Origin: Campylobacter concisus
GTDB lineage: Bacteria > Campylobacterota > Campylobacteria > Campylobacterales > Campylobacteraceae
NCBI RefSeq assembly: GCF_003048535.1
Contig: NZ_PIRQ01000002.1
Span: 124,001-188,000, forward strand
DNA length: 64,000 nucleotides
Direction of reading: 5' to 3'
Shown here in pieces: positions 9,791-18,809 of the stretch (position 1 is its first letter; the number at the start of each line of letters is the position of its first letter). Below the pieces are notes generated by a model, which saw nothing but the letters and a program-made list of their open reading frames with translations, was not told the DNA's origin and made no database searches. The position numbers and the translations under genes were made by a program.

Positions 9791-9897
9791 ATGTTTTTAA
9801 GAGTTGTAATTATATAGATTTTAATGTGCTTTGTCAAGACTTTTTAGAATTTTAATAAAAATTAAAATTCTAAAATTAAAGCAGTTTATGACTTTAG

Positions 9898-12033
9898 CTA
9901 TAAAATTTCTCTTTGTCCTTTTGCATTTACTGGACTTAAAACACCCATTTTCTCCATTTGCTCTATTATGTTTGCAGCTTTGTTGTAACCTATTTTTAAA
10001 CGTCTTTGCAGATAGCTTATCGACGTTTTTTGCTCACTTAAAATGATCTCTTTGGCCTCTTCATAAAGCTCATCAAGTTCATCTTCTCCTAGAGTACCAG
10101 CAGCCACGCTTCCGCTTGTGCCTTCTTCTATTAAGAATTTCTCATCATAAACTACATCTTGTTGCTCTTTTAAGAAATTTACAACCATTTCTATCTCTTT
10201 TTCGCTAGCAAATGGCGCATGCAGTCTTATCACACCAGGACTTCCAGGAGGTGTAAATAGCATATCTCCGCGTCCAAGCAAACTCTCAGCTCCCATTTGA
10301 TCCAAGATGACCTTACTATCGATCCTCTGCCCTACCCTGTAACTTATCCTGCTTGGTAAATTTGCCTTTATAAGGCCAGTCACAACATCGACACTTGGGC
10401 GCTGGGTTGCCACTATCAAGTGTATACCGCTAGCTCTTGCCATCTGTGCTAGGCGGCCGATGTAAAGCTCCACATCCTTGCCACTAGTCATCATCAGATC
10501 AGCTAGCTCATCGATGATCACAACGATATACGGGAACTGCTCACCGCCTTCCTCTTTCATCTTTTCATTGTAGCTCTCTATATTTTTCGTACGAGTTTGG
10601 CTCATTATCTTATATCTTCGCTCCATCTCAGCGACCATATTGGCAAGTGCAGTGATCGCCTTTTTAGCCTCTGTAATAACTGGAGTTAGAAGATGTGGGA
10701 TGTCGTTATATATGCTAAATTCAAGCATTTTTGGATCGATCATCATTAGACGTAAAGTTTGCGGGCTATTTCTATAAAGTAAGCTTAAAAGCATCGCGTT
10801 TATACCCACGCTCTTGCCTGATCCAGTTGTACCTGCGATTAGTAAATGTGGGAGCTTTTTAAGGTCTGTTACAAAAGGAGTGCCCACGATATCTTTGCCA
10901 AGAGCCATGGTTAGCGGACTACTTGCATTTTTAAAGACTTCGCTCTCTAAAATTTCTTTTAGATATATAGTTTCTAAATTTTGATTTGGCACCTCGATGC
11001 CTACCACATCTTTACCAGGGATTGGCGCTTGGATACGGATAGTTTGAGCTTTTAGTGCCATCGCTAGGTCATCTTGAAGCGTTAAAATTTTACTTACCTT
11101 GATATGTGGGGCTGGACGAAACTCAAATGTTGTGACGATAGGCCCAGTATAAGTTCTAACCACATCGCCGTCTATTTTAAACTTACGGAGTTTATCAAGC
11201 AAATTAGAAATTTGCTGATCGATTTCCGTTTCATTTACACTATGCGAGCGTTTTGGCGGATCGTTTAAAAATTTAAGCGGTGGCAAGACAAAATTCTTTG
11301 GCTTTTCCACATTTCCTCGTTCTATTTGATCAAGCAGCTTCTTATTCTCAGCCACTTCGTTTAAAATTTCAACTCCGTTTATAGTTGAGGCCCTACTCTC
11401 TATTTCTGGCTCAGGCTCTAGCTCTTCATCTAAATTCTGTTCATCATCATTTAGCACCTGAGCTTCGATAAGCTCTTCTTCTTTTGTGCCTTCAGATTTT
11501 GACCTCTTGCGTTCTATCTTTGGGATTTGTTTTGGTTTTATATCCTTTAAATTTTTACTCGCCTCGTAGCTTTTTGGCTCTCTATCGACAAAAGCCTTTC
11601 TTAAAACAATTATAAAATTTTCTCTAAAAGCAAGCCCAAGTGAGATAATAAACATCATAAGTATAGCAACCGCAGTGCCAATAGAGCCGATCACCTCTTT
11701 TAAAGCACTAACTATAAAATTCCCAATTATACCGCCATTTGCACTTGAAGCACTCAAGGCTTGAAACATCAAAAAAGCTATAAAAAAGAGAAAAATTCCT
11801 ACCAAAAACTGAGCAAAATCAAAATCAAATTTCTTAAAATTTTTATAGACAAAATAGCCCAAAATGATCAATAAAAATGGATAAACATATGCGATAAGTC
11901 CAAAATATTTGATATTTAAAATACCAAGGCTTTGTCCAAGCGAGCCAACAAAATCAGCAGTTGGAGCAGCTGTAGCGATACCAAAGTATATAAAAATGCA
12001 AACAAAAATTGTAAATAAAATATGTCGTAAAAT
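9898..12033 (-). CDS. ftsK: DNA translocase FtsK, with probable AUU start
   Basis: 711-residue cell-division DNA pump. About four membrane segments fill residues 1-145, then come an acidic linker and a RecA-like motor with Walker A GTTGSGKS and Walker B IVVIIDELADLMM. A C-terminal gamma domain (winged helix, SYLQRRLKIGYNKAA) reads KOPS-type sites. The first ATG/GTG/TTG-type codon in frame is TTG at 11871, which has no ribosome-binding site and would delete the first membrane region. The frame stays open upstream, encoding hydrophobic segments. AAAGGA sits exactly 6 bases before an in-frame ATT at 12033, so I place the start there. It lies downstream of flgL, as in C. jejuni. Confidence 0.88.
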   Translation of the reverse strand: MLRHILFTIFVCIFIYFGIATAAPTADFVGSLGQSLGILNIKYFGLIAYVYPFLLIILGYFVYKNFKKFDFDFAQFLVGIFLFFIAFLMFQALSASSANGGIIGNFIVSALKEVIGSIGTAVAILMMFIISLGLAFRENFIIVLRKAFVDREPKSYEASKNLKDIKPKQIPKIERKRSKSEGTKEEELIEAQVLNDDEQNLDEELEPEPEIESRASTINGVEILNEVAENKKLLDQIERGNVEKPKNFVLPPLKFLNDPPKRSHSVNETEIDQQISNLLDKLRKFKIDGDVVRTYTGPIVTTFEFRPAPHIKVSKILTLQDDLAMALKAQTIRIQAPIPGKDVVGIEVPNQNLETIYLKEILESEVFKNASSPLTMALGKDIVGTPFVTDLKKLPHLLIAGTTGSGKSVGINAMLLSLLYRNSPQTLRLMMIDPKMLEFSIYNDIPHLLTPVITEAKKAITALANMVAEMERRYKIMSQTRTKNIESYNEKMKEEGGEQFPYIVVIIDELADLMMTSGKDVELYIGRLAQMARASGIHLIVATQRPSVDVVTGLIKANLPSRISYRVGQRIDSKVILDQMGAESLLGRGDMLFTPPGSPGVIRLHAPFASEKEIEMVVNFLKEQQDVVYDEKFLIEEGTSGSVAAGTLGEDELDELYEEAKEIILSEQKTSISYLQRRLKIGYNKAANIIEQMEKMGVLSPVNAKGQREIL

Positions 12034-12087
12034 TTTAGATCCTTTATAAAAAAGGCTTATTATAGCACGCTTGAGTTTAATTTTAAA

Positions 12088-12117
12088 AAATCAGCAAGCT
12101 AGGCAGCCTGCTGATTT
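12088..12117 (-). terminator. Rho-independent terminator after flgL
   Basis: AAATCAGCA and TGCTGATTT form a 9-bp stem around a 12-base loop. On the minus strand it runs into T6. It lies 6 bases beyond the flgL stop and before the ftsK start. Confidence 0.75.
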
Positions 12118-12122
12118 AAATT

Positions 12123-14438
12123 TTAATTTAAATAATTTAGCAAGCTTAACTGATTTATCTTCGCACTTGCTTGTAGGGTTGCTTGATAAGATAGTGAAAG
12201 CTGCGTAAATTTCAGATATGACTCCGCATAGTCTGCGTCAATTACATCATTTTTAACAGTTTGTACATTTACTTTCATTACTTCGGCTCGCTCTTTTGTA
12301 GCGGTTAAAAGTCTTGATTGAGAGCCGATCTTTGTAAGCTCTTTATTTGCATGATCTATTAGATGATCAAGCCTTTGTAATGCGCCTTGCATGCCGGTAT
12401 TTCGTGGATCATTGCTATTTGCATCAGCTCTATAATATCCCTTTCTAACAGCTTCAATCATATTATCAAGGTCTTGAAAAACGCTCGTACTTGGCTCATC
12501 AATAGTTAAGGCATTATTTTCATTAAAGCTAAAGACAGAACCCTTTCCTTGAGGGTGGCCAGCATTACCAGCCGTATCTCTACCAGTGCTATCGCCATCA
12601 AATTTATCGCTATTTTTTGCATCATGCATAGTTACTTCTATGTTTGTTACTGATTTTGTCTTATCAGTTAAAACCATTCTGCCACGATCATCTAAAGTTG
12701 TCTCTACCGCGCCCTTTGTTTTTGATAAAGCCTCTTTATAGGCATTATAGTTTTGATCTCTTTTTACTTTTTCTATATCTGTATCAAAATTTGCATTTTC
12801 TGCATGTGGAGGATTTGGGATATTATCACTTGCTGCCATTGCAACGATATCCATGAGCTGCCTATAAGTAAAATCGCTAGCATAAGTTCTATAACTTCCA
12901 AACTCATCTGAGTTATAGACTGTTAAAGTCCTAGGTGCAGAAGGTGTGCCACCTGGTGGTGTAGATGTTATTTCAAATTGCACTGGAGTATTTGTGCCCC
13001 CTGCTGTACCCATTTTTACCTTTATGTCATATTTTGTACCAGTGATTGACTTTACTTGTAAATTTATCTCTTGGTTGTCGATATTAAAAAGCTCTCTCTT
13101 TCTAGCATCGACATCTTTTGGATATAAATTTCTATCGTAGCTCTCTTTTGTACCAGAAACTTCGCTTAGCTTTGTCTGATCTGTTGCATATTCGCCCGTT
13201 CTTCTAGCTACTTGAGGTAAATTTGCGATTAGCTCATTATCCTTTCTTTCAAATCTAACCTTATCATAGTCAAATGCATTTGTCGCGTTTCCATCTTTAT
13301 CGGTATATTTGCTCTTTATAAACTCAGTGATGTGAACCGTTTTTGGAACGTTATTTGCCATAGTTTCAAGATCTTCAAGAGAATTTACCGCATCAAGTGC
13401 GTTGTTTTGAGCGATTGCGCCGCGATTTGGTGCTACTGATGTGGCTGCAACCATATGAAAGTCAATAGTCTGGTTGCCTTTAGTAAGATCTTTTATATTA
13501 AATTGCCCATCGTTATTTATACTTACATCAACAACTTTTGTTGTTTTTGTATTGCCAAATTCCATACCGATTTTTTCCATAAGTCCAGCCATTGTTGTAT
13601 TTGCACTCATCTTAAATTTGCTAGTAAATGTCGTGCCGTCTGGCTTTTTACCTTGCATGAAAAAATATGTATCCGGAAAATTTACATTTGAATTATCTAA
13701 AAAATCATAATCCGGATTTATTGTTCCATTGTAAGAGCCGTCACTTCTAACCACTGAATCACTAGCGTAATTTAGCCCGATCATATTTTTTATCTTGCTG
13801 TTATCGTTTAGAAATTTTGGCGCATAAGAGATGTCGGTTCTAGTTTGATCAGCTAAACGAACATTTGTAGTCAAAATTTTACTGTAATCGCCATCTTTTC
13901 CTAAAAATAGATCATATCCTGGGATATTGTAAGGAAGCTCAACCTGAGCGCCAGCTGATGTTTTCATATAATCACGGTTGCCTTGATACTTTCCCGCACC
14001 ATCTATTGGCTTTGTATCAACAGCGCTTCCAGAAAACAAAAACTGTCCATTAACCGAAGTGTTTGCAATATTCACAAGGTGATTTTTTATACCTTGAAGG
14101 TCATTTGCCAAAGCCTCTAGCGATGTCTTACTATGCACGCTGCTAGCTGCTTGGACTACTTTTGTCTTAAAATTTTCAAGCTGTTTTTCAAACTCTTGCA
14201 ATGCATTATCTGTATTTTTTGAGAAATTTACAGATTTACCAGTGGCATCAACTACTTGAGTGAGAGTAGTTGCTTCATAATCAAGCCTCATCGCATCATT
14301 ATAAGTCGCAGCACCATCGTATGGATCTTGAATTTTCAAACCATTTGAGAGCTGCTTATAGCTTTTATTTACACCAGTCATATTTTTTTGGTAGTCATGC
14401 AAAGTCTGACTAAAACGTAGTTGGTTTGTTATTCTCAT
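12123..14438 (-). CDS. flgL: Flagellar hook-filament junction protein FlgL
   Basis: 771-residue flagellin-like junction protein (HAP3), exported through the flagellar type III system to link the hook zone with the filament. The flagellin-type coiled ends are present: the N-terminal D0/D1 (MRITNQLRFSQTLHDYQKN, residues 1-19) and the C-terminal helix (YLKFTQLSLSYQATLQASAK). A very long variable central region gives the large size usual in Campylobacter (about 750 residues), against about 300 in enterics. Two flagellar promoters lie upstream and a strong terminator downstream. It is adjacent to ftsK, as in C. jejuni. Confidence 0.92.
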   Translation of the reverse strand: MRITNQLRFSQTLHDYQKNMTGVNKSYKQLSNGLKIQDPYDGAATYNDAMRLDYEATTLTQVVDATGKSVNFSKNTDNALQEFEKQLENFKTKVVQAASSVHSKTSLEALANDLQGIKNHLVNIANTSVNGQFLFSGSAVDTKPIDGAGKYQGNRDYMKTSAGAQVELPYNIPGYDLFLGKDGDYSKILTTNVRLADQTRTDISYAPKFLNDNSKIKNMIGLNYASDSVVRSDGSYNGTINPDYDFLDNSNVNFPDTYFFMQGKKPDGTTFTSKFKMSANTTMAGLMEKIGMEFGNTKTTKVVDVSINNDGQFNIKDLTKGNQTIDFHMVAATSVAPNRGAIAQNNALDAVNSLEDLETMANNVPKTVHITEFIKSKYTDKDGNATNAFDYDKVRFERKDNELIANLPQVARRTGEYATDQTKLSEVSGTKESYDRNLYPKDVDARKRELFNIDNQEINLQVKSITGTKYDIKVKMGTAGGTNTPVQFEITSTPPGGTPSAPRTLTVYNSDEFGSYRTYASDFTYRQLMDIVAMAASDNIPNPPHAENANFDTDIEKVKRDQNYNAYKEALSKTKGAVETTLDDRGRMVLTDKTKSVTNIEVTMHDAKNSDKFDGDSTGRDTAGNAGHPQGKGSVFSFNENNALTIDEPSTSVFQDLDNMIEAVRKGYYRADANSNDPRNTGMQGALQRLDHLIDHANKELTKIGSQSRLLTATKERAEVMKVNVQTVKNDVIDADYAESYLKFTQLSLSYQATLQASAKINQLSLLNYLN

Positions 14439-14466
14439 AATTTTTCCTAAATTTTTTATTCACTCT

Positions 14467-14482
14467 AAGCAAAAATGATTCC
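14467..14482 (-). promoter_or_regulatory. Sigma-54 promoter of flgL
   Basis: The minus strand reads GGAATCATTTTTGCTT, which is GGAA-N6-TTGCTT and an excellent match to the Campylobacter sigma-54 consensus. It lies about 30 bases before the flgL ATG and would be activated by FlgR. Confidence 0.8.
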
Positions 14483-14491
14483 GCTTGTTTT

Positions 14492-14519
14492 TATATCGGT
14501 AAAAATTTGATTTTTTTTA
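14492..14519 (-). promoter_or_regulatory. Sigma-28-type promoter upstream of flgL
   Basis: The minus strand shows TAAA-N16-CCGATAT, matching the FliA (sigma-28) pattern, directly upstream of the sigma-54 site. The two would give flgL both middle and late flagellar expression. Motif only. Confidence 0.5.
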
Positions 14520-14536
14520 GCATAAAAAGTTTATTG

Positions 14537-14542
14537 TATAAT
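14537..14542 (+). promoter_or_regulatory. -10 box of yaaA
   Basis: TATAAT 36 bases upstream of the yaaA ATG, preceded by T-rich DNA (TTTATTG). It diverges from the flgL promoters. Confidence 0.55.
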
Positions 14543-14577
14543 CCAACAAAAATTTACATATAAAATAGGTAAGAACA

Positions 14578-15324
14578 ATGGCATTAAAAATTCTCTTTTC
14601 TCCAAGCGAAAGTAAAATTTCTCTAAATACGAATAATAAATTTAATGGTAATGATTTGATATTTCCAGAACTTTTTGACAAAAGAGTTGAAATTTTAAAT
14701 AGATACGATGAGTTTTTAAAAAATGCAAATTTAGACGATATAAAAAAGCTTTTTGGGCTAAAAGAGCTTGAAGAGAGCAAGCAGTTGCGAGAAAGCCTAT
14801 CTCAAAAAGGCAGTATAAAAGCTATCTTAAGATATGATGGCGTAGCTTATAAGCATCTAAACTATCGTGGTTTAGACAATGAGGCACAAAAATATATAGA
14901 TAATAATGTTTTAATATTTTCAAATTTATTTGGGCCTATCTTAGCAAAAGATGAGATACCAGAATACAAACTAAAGCAAGGTGAAAAGCTAGGTGGCTTT
15001 GAAATTTCAAAACTTTATGAAAAAAATTTTAGTAAAGCGGTTGATGAGTTTTTGCAAAATGATGAGATTTTAGACCTTAGAGCTAAGTTTTATGAAAAAT
15101 TTTATACTATAAAAAAAGAATACATAACTTTTTGTTTTGTAAAAAATAAAAAAATAGTGAGTCATCACGCAAAAGCATATAGAGGCGAAGTCTTGCGCCA
15201 GATAGCAAATGAGCTTGTAAAAAATAAAGATGAGTTGTTGAGCTTAAATTTTAAAAATTTAAGGCTTATTGATATGAAAAAGATTGGTCTAAAGACCGAG
15301 CTTATGTTTGAAATTTGCGAGTAA
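14578..15324 (+). CDS. yaaA: YaaA family peroxide-stress protein
   Basis: 248-residue DUF328/UPF0246 protein. The family opening MALKILFSPSESK is followed by RYDGVAYKHLNYRGL and, near the C-terminus, SHHAKAYRGEVLR, matching the conserved family blocks. In E. coli, YaaA limits free iron and DNA damage during hydrogen peroxide stress. It is transcribed alone between the divergent flgL promoters and the HU gene. Confidence 0.85.
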   Translation: MALKILFSPSESKISLNTNNKFNGNDLIFPELFDKRVEILNRYDEFLKNANLDDIKKLFGLKELEESKQLRESLSQKGSIKAILRYDGVAYKHLNYRGLDNEAQKYIDNNVLIFSNLFGPILAKDEIPEYKLKQGEKLGGFEISKLYEKNFSKAVDEFLQNDEILDLRAKFYEKFYTIKKEYITFCFVKNKKIVSHHAKAYRGEVLRQIANELVKNKDELLSLNFKNLRLIDMKKIGLKTELMFEICE

Positions 15325-15448
15325 ATTTTTAAAAAAATTGCATTTTTTGTTAAAAAAACGTAAAAAAGAGCTAAATTTGGGGAAAAAGTATTGTATTTTT
15401 TTTTAAAAGAGTGTAATATAGCCACATAACTTCTTAAAAGGATGGTTC

Positions 15449-15751
15449 ATGAAAAAAGCTGAATTTATTCAAGCTGTTGCCGATAAGGCTGGTCTTTCAA
15501 AAAAAGATACTCTAAAAGTTGTTGATGCTACTTTGGAGACAATCCAAGCAGTTCTTGAAAAAGGCGATACAATTAGCTTTATAGGCTTTGGTACTTTCGG
15601 TACTGCTGACAGAGCTGCAAGAAAAGCTAGAGTTCCTGGAACTAAAAAAGTTATCGACGTTCCTGCTAGCAAAGCAGTTAAATTCAAAGTTGGCAAAAAA
15701 CTTAAAGAAGCAGTTGCTGCTGGTGCTGCTAAAAAAGGTAAAAAGAAATAA
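15449..15751 (+). CDS. hup: DNA-binding protein HU
   Basis: 100-residue histone-like protein with the HU/IHF fold: an N-terminal helical dimer part, the conserved GFGTFGTADRAARKAR segment, and the DNA-minor-groove arm RVPGTKKVIDVPASKAVKFK. The C-terminus ends in a lysine-rich tail. The ribosome-binding site is AAAGGA. A strong hairpin terminator follows, and a T9 run with a TAATAT-type -10 lies 30-50 bases upstream of the ATG. Confidence 0.96.
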   Translation: MKKAEFIQAVADKAGLSKKDTLKVVDATLETIQAVLEKGDTISFIGFGTFGTADRAARKARVPGTKKVIDVPASKAVKFKVGKKLKEAVAAGAAKKGKKK

Positions 15752-15762
15752 TTTTCTTTTTC

Positions 15763-15786
15763 GGGGAGCAACTCTCCCCTTTTTTT
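15763..15786 (+). terminator. Rho-independent terminator of HU gene
   Basis: GGGGAG-CAACT-CTCCCC is a perfect 6-bp stem followed by T7, 11 bases after the HU stop codon. Confidence 0.88.
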
Positions 15787-15821
15787 CTCTCACACAAAAA
15801 TTAACTTTTAATCTTACTTTA

Positions 15822-15908
15822 GCCCGAGTGGTGAAACTGGTAGACGCGCCAGACTCAAAATCTGGTAAGGGCAACCTTGTGTCGGTTCGAGTCCGACCTC
15901 GGGCACCA
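15822..15908 (+). tRNA. tRNA-Leu (CAA)
   Basis: 87-nucleotide class II tRNA with a long variable arm (AAGGGCAACCTTGTG region). Acceptor stem GCCCGAG/CTCGGGC, anticodon CAA in loop CTCAAAA, T-loop TTCGAGT and encoded CCA. Confidence 0.96.
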
Positions 15909-15917
15909 TTATTTACC

Positions 15918-15945
15918 TAAATAATTTCTAAATTTATCCGATATT
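15918..15945 (+). promoter_or_regulatory. Sigma-28-type promoter
   Basis: TAAA-N16-CCGATATT, the same layout as the site upstream of flgL. It begins 10 bases after tRNA-Leu, and its -10 lies 29 bases before the ATG of the EF-hand protein gene. It suggests flagellar late-class control of that gene. Confidence 0.6.
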
Positions 15946-15974
15946 ATCTGCAACATCTTTAAAAAGGATTTTAG

Positions 15975-17744
15975 ATGAATATTGCATCGTTAAAACATAA
16001 CTTTATAAATTTAAAAGATTTAGAAAATCCTACAGATATGCTCCATGCCTTTAAGGATAAACAAGGTTTAGAGATAAATAACGAACAAATTTCAAATTTA
16101 AAAGAAAGTATAAAAGCAAGCAAAGTTATAAATATCACTGATTCCGAGATCAAAGAGCAAAATAGACACAAAATCCTACAAAAAGTAGAAGAAATTTTAA
16201 ACAACTACTCAAAAAATCTCATCTACAGTAACAATAAAATCCACTCCGATGAGCTTTCTAAAGGCTATCATTTTAGTGAAAATGCCTACTTTAAAAATAT
16301 AAAAGCTTCAGATAGTAGCAGCATGCTATCTACACTAAAAAGTGGATACTTGGAAAATACAAAATTTAAAAATTTAAACGATTACGCTTATTCAAACACT
16401 CTAAAAACAAAATATGGCGAAGTAGAAGTATTTTTAGATATTTACGGCGATAACGATAAACTTGGCACTACAAAATTAGAAAATAATAGCTATCTTTTTA
16501 GCTTTGATAGTAATAACGATGGCGTGCTAGACCAAAAAGATATACTCTTTGATAAGCTAAAAGTAAGGGGTTACGACAAAGATGGAAATGAAAAAATAGC
16601 AAATTTAAGCGATGTGATGCCAAGGGTTGACCTTAGGCAGTTTATCAGCACAAATGTCATAAATCACAACCAAATAAAAAGAGAAGAGCTAAATCGTAAA
16701 GCAACGATCACAAATAATCCCGATCTTTACGTAGATACAAAAGATATTGATTATAGGCACTCTTACTACGCCTCAGATCCAAATACTTTGTTCGCTGCAG
16801 AAAACAGATATGAAAAGATAGAGAAAAATGATATAAATAATTTCTTTAAAAAATATGCCCAAAATGATGGCTGGGTCGATCTAAGACACAATAACATCTT
16901 TGGCAAAGATAGCTCTTTTAAAAATTTTGCCTATCTTAAAGTGGGTTTTGATGATACTGCAAGGCTAAGCGAGTTTAATCCGATCATTGAGCCAAGTAAA
17001 GATTACAAAAAAGATGAAAATTTCTCATATACAAAATTTCAAAAAGATAGTTTTATGAAATTTTACAAAGATTATAACGCTGAGTTTGACGCATATAACA
17101 AGATGATAGAAAATCTTGGCAATAATTTAAAGAAATTTGAAGAGAATGCGGATGCTTATATATCAAAGCTTGAGAAGACAAAATCAGCCAAAATGATCGC
17201 GATGGAAAATGAATTTAAGCAAGCAACTGGGCTTGAGTTTAGTATCTCAAATTTAAAAAAGGTAAAAAAGGCTTTTATAACAAATGAAGCCACAGCTGCC
17301 GCATCTTTGCAAGATAGCGATAGCGTCATAGCTATGAAGCTAAACAAAGATGGCACCATAAGGCTAAAATTTGATAGTGGTAGAGAGATAGACGTAAAAG
17401 AGCTTTATAACGATACTGGCAAGCTAAATACATCAAGCGAGCTAAAAACTAGCATAAATTTAGAGGCAAAAGATATGAATAATGTGCAGCTAAATAGCTT
17501 GGATTTTAAAGATATTGGCTTCATGCAAGGTGATAAAATCGTAAGCCTAAAAGATGCTGGAGCGATCGCTATTGTCAATCTATCTAATAAATTTGAGAGT
17601 AAATTTTTAATCAGTCTAAATAATGGCAAAAGTATATCTACAAGAGAAATTTATAATATAAGCTATCTTGAGAATGATTTAAAGAGTAAAGAAAAGATAG
17701 ATGAGAGAGATAAATTTTATAAAAAGGTTGATATTAAGGCATAA
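15975..17744 (+). CDS. Unknown 589-residue EF-hand protein under a flagellar-type promoter
   Basis: I do not recognise a characterised family. It has no signal peptide and no membrane segment. One clear EF-hand/dockerin-type calcium loop is DSNNDGVLDQKD (178-189), followed by a Ca-loop-like GYDKDGNEK. Helical, coiled-coil-prone stretches lie around 375-440 and the C-terminus is charged. The N-terminal 60 residues are polar and probably disordered, like flagellar export signals. The ribosome-binding site is AAGGA, 6 bases before the ATG. A sigma-28 promoter but no secretion signal is the profile of proteins secreted through the flagellum in C. jejuni (FspA, the Cia and Fed proteins); this role is inference. 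Confidence 0.75.
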   Translation: MNIASLKHNFINLKDLENPTDMLHAFKDKQGLEINNEQISNLKESIKASKVINITDSEIKEQNRHKILQKVEEILNNYSKNLIYSNNKIHSDELSKGYHFSENAYFKNIKASDSSSMLSTLKSGYLENTKFKNLNDYAYSNTLKTKYGEVEVFLDIYGDNDKLGTTKLENNSYLFSFDSNNDGVLDQKDILFDKLKVRGYDKDGNEKIANLSDVMPRVDLRQFISTNVINHNQIKREELNRKATITNNPDLYVDTKDIDYRHSYYASDPNTLFAAENRYEKIEKNDINNFFKKYAQNDGWVDLRHNNIFGKDSSFKNFAYLKVGFDDTARLSEFNPIIEPSKDYKKDENFSYTKFQKDSFMKFYKDYNAEFDAYNKMIENLGNNLKKFEENADAYISKLEKTKSAKMIAMENEFKQATGLEFSISNLKKVKKAFITNEATAAASLQDSDSVIAMKLNKDGTIRLKFDSGREIDVKELYNDTGKLNTSSELKTSINLEAKDMNNVQLNSLDFKDIGFMQGDKIVSLKDAGAIAIVNLSNKFESKFLISLNNGKSISTREIYNISYLENDLKSKEKIDERDKFYKKVDIKA

Positions 17745-17797
17745 ATTTTGAGAGCAAATTTTAAAAAAGGTTTATTGTAATTTAATCTTATGGGTCC

Positions 17798-17803
17798 TAT
17801 AAT
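17798..17803 (+). promoter_or_regulatory. -10 box of AEC transporter gene
   Basis: TATAAT 39 bases before the ATG, in a 97-base intergenic gap. Confidence 0.5.
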
Positions 17804-17841
17804 CAATTTTCCGTAAAAATTTAGATTTAAAAGAGAATGCT

Positions 17842-18747
17842 ATGAACTTTACTCCACTTTTTGCAATTTTTTTCATAATCGCAACTGGTTTTTTTGCTAA
17901 AAAAGTCGGCATTGTTGAGCAAAAGCACTCGATCCCATTTGTGGATTTTGTCCTTTGTTTTGCAATGCCTGCGCTAATCTTTGACAAAATTTATCACGTA
18001 AACGTCGATGTTTCGCTTATAAATACAATTTTAATTGGCTTTGGCTCAACAGCTATCAGTGCTGTCATAGCATTGGTGCTTGGTAAGATCTTTAAATTTA
18101 CTAAAGTAACAACTGTTAGTATGGTCATGCTAAGCCTTTTTGGTAATACCCTATTTGTCGGTATGCCTGTCATTCAAGGCTTCTTTGGCGATGCGATGGT
18201 AAATGAAGTCATCTTTTACGATCAAATAGCCACTGGTATCCCGCTTTCAATCCTTGGGCCACTTATTCTCTCTTTTGCTGCACCAGAGAAGGTTTCCCTA
18301 TTTCAAAATACGATGAAAATTTTAAAATTTCCGCCATTTATCGCGCTTATTATGGCTCTTATCTTAAAAGAAGTCCCTTTGCCTGAGTTTATCTTTGCTC
18401 CACTTAGGATGTTTGAGGGTAGCGTTACTCCGGTGGCACTTTTTGCGATTGGTGTTGGACTTAACTTTAGTAGTATCACAAGCTCATATAAAGGCGTTAG
18501 CGTTGTGCTTTTGTGTAAGATGATCTTACCAGCTATCGTATTTTTTATCATATTAAAAGTCTCAGGTATCCAGATGAGCAAAACTTGGGTCGTTGGCCTC
18601 TTTCAATGTGCAATGCCAACATCAGCCCTTGCAAGTGCGATGGTCATAAAAGCTGGACTTGATAGCTCACTAGCCATCTCATCAGTGGCCATAGGCGTGC
18701 TATTTTCATTTATCACGCTTCCAGTTATATATTTTGTATTTGCGTAA
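17842..18747 (+). CDS. AEC (auxin efflux carrier) family transporter
   Basis: 301-residue inner-membrane carrier with about ten hydrophobic segments and the family's internal duplication (broken helices FAMPALIF and QCAMPTSALASAM, each with the conserved Pro). Bacterial AEC members export or exchange dicarboxylates such as malate, and some move other organic acids, so the substrate cannot be read from sequence. It has its own promoter and stands alone. Confidence 0.88.
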   Translation: MNFTPLFAIFFIIATGFFAKKVGIVEQKHSIPFVDFVLCFAMPALIFDKIYHVNVDVSLINTILIGFGSTAISAVIALVLGKIFKFTKVTTVSMVMLSLFGNTLFVGMPVIQGFFGDAMVNEVIFYDQIATGIPLSILGPLILSFAAPEKVSLFQNTMKILKFPPFIALIMALILKEVPLPEFIFAPLRMFEGSVTPVALFAIGVGLNFSSITSSYKGVSVVLLCKMILPAIVFFIILKVSGIQMSKTWVVGLFQCAMPTSALASAMVIKAGLDSSLAISSVAIGVLFSFITLPVIYFVFA

Positions 18748-18809
18748 ATTCACGCTCACTTAACACTAAAGAGATAGTATTTCATCATATTTCATTTAAA
18801 GGAGACGTT

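Noticed and set aside
15396-15404. T9 tract upstream of HU as a phase-variation switch
   Set aside because: It is in a promoter region of a housekeeping gene and T-rich DNA is the normal Campylobacter -35 region; no coding frame is affected.
15512-15920. Reading frames crossing HU and tRNA-Leu on both strands
   Set aside because: They overlap a certain HU gene and a certain tRNA; composition matches frameshifted HU.
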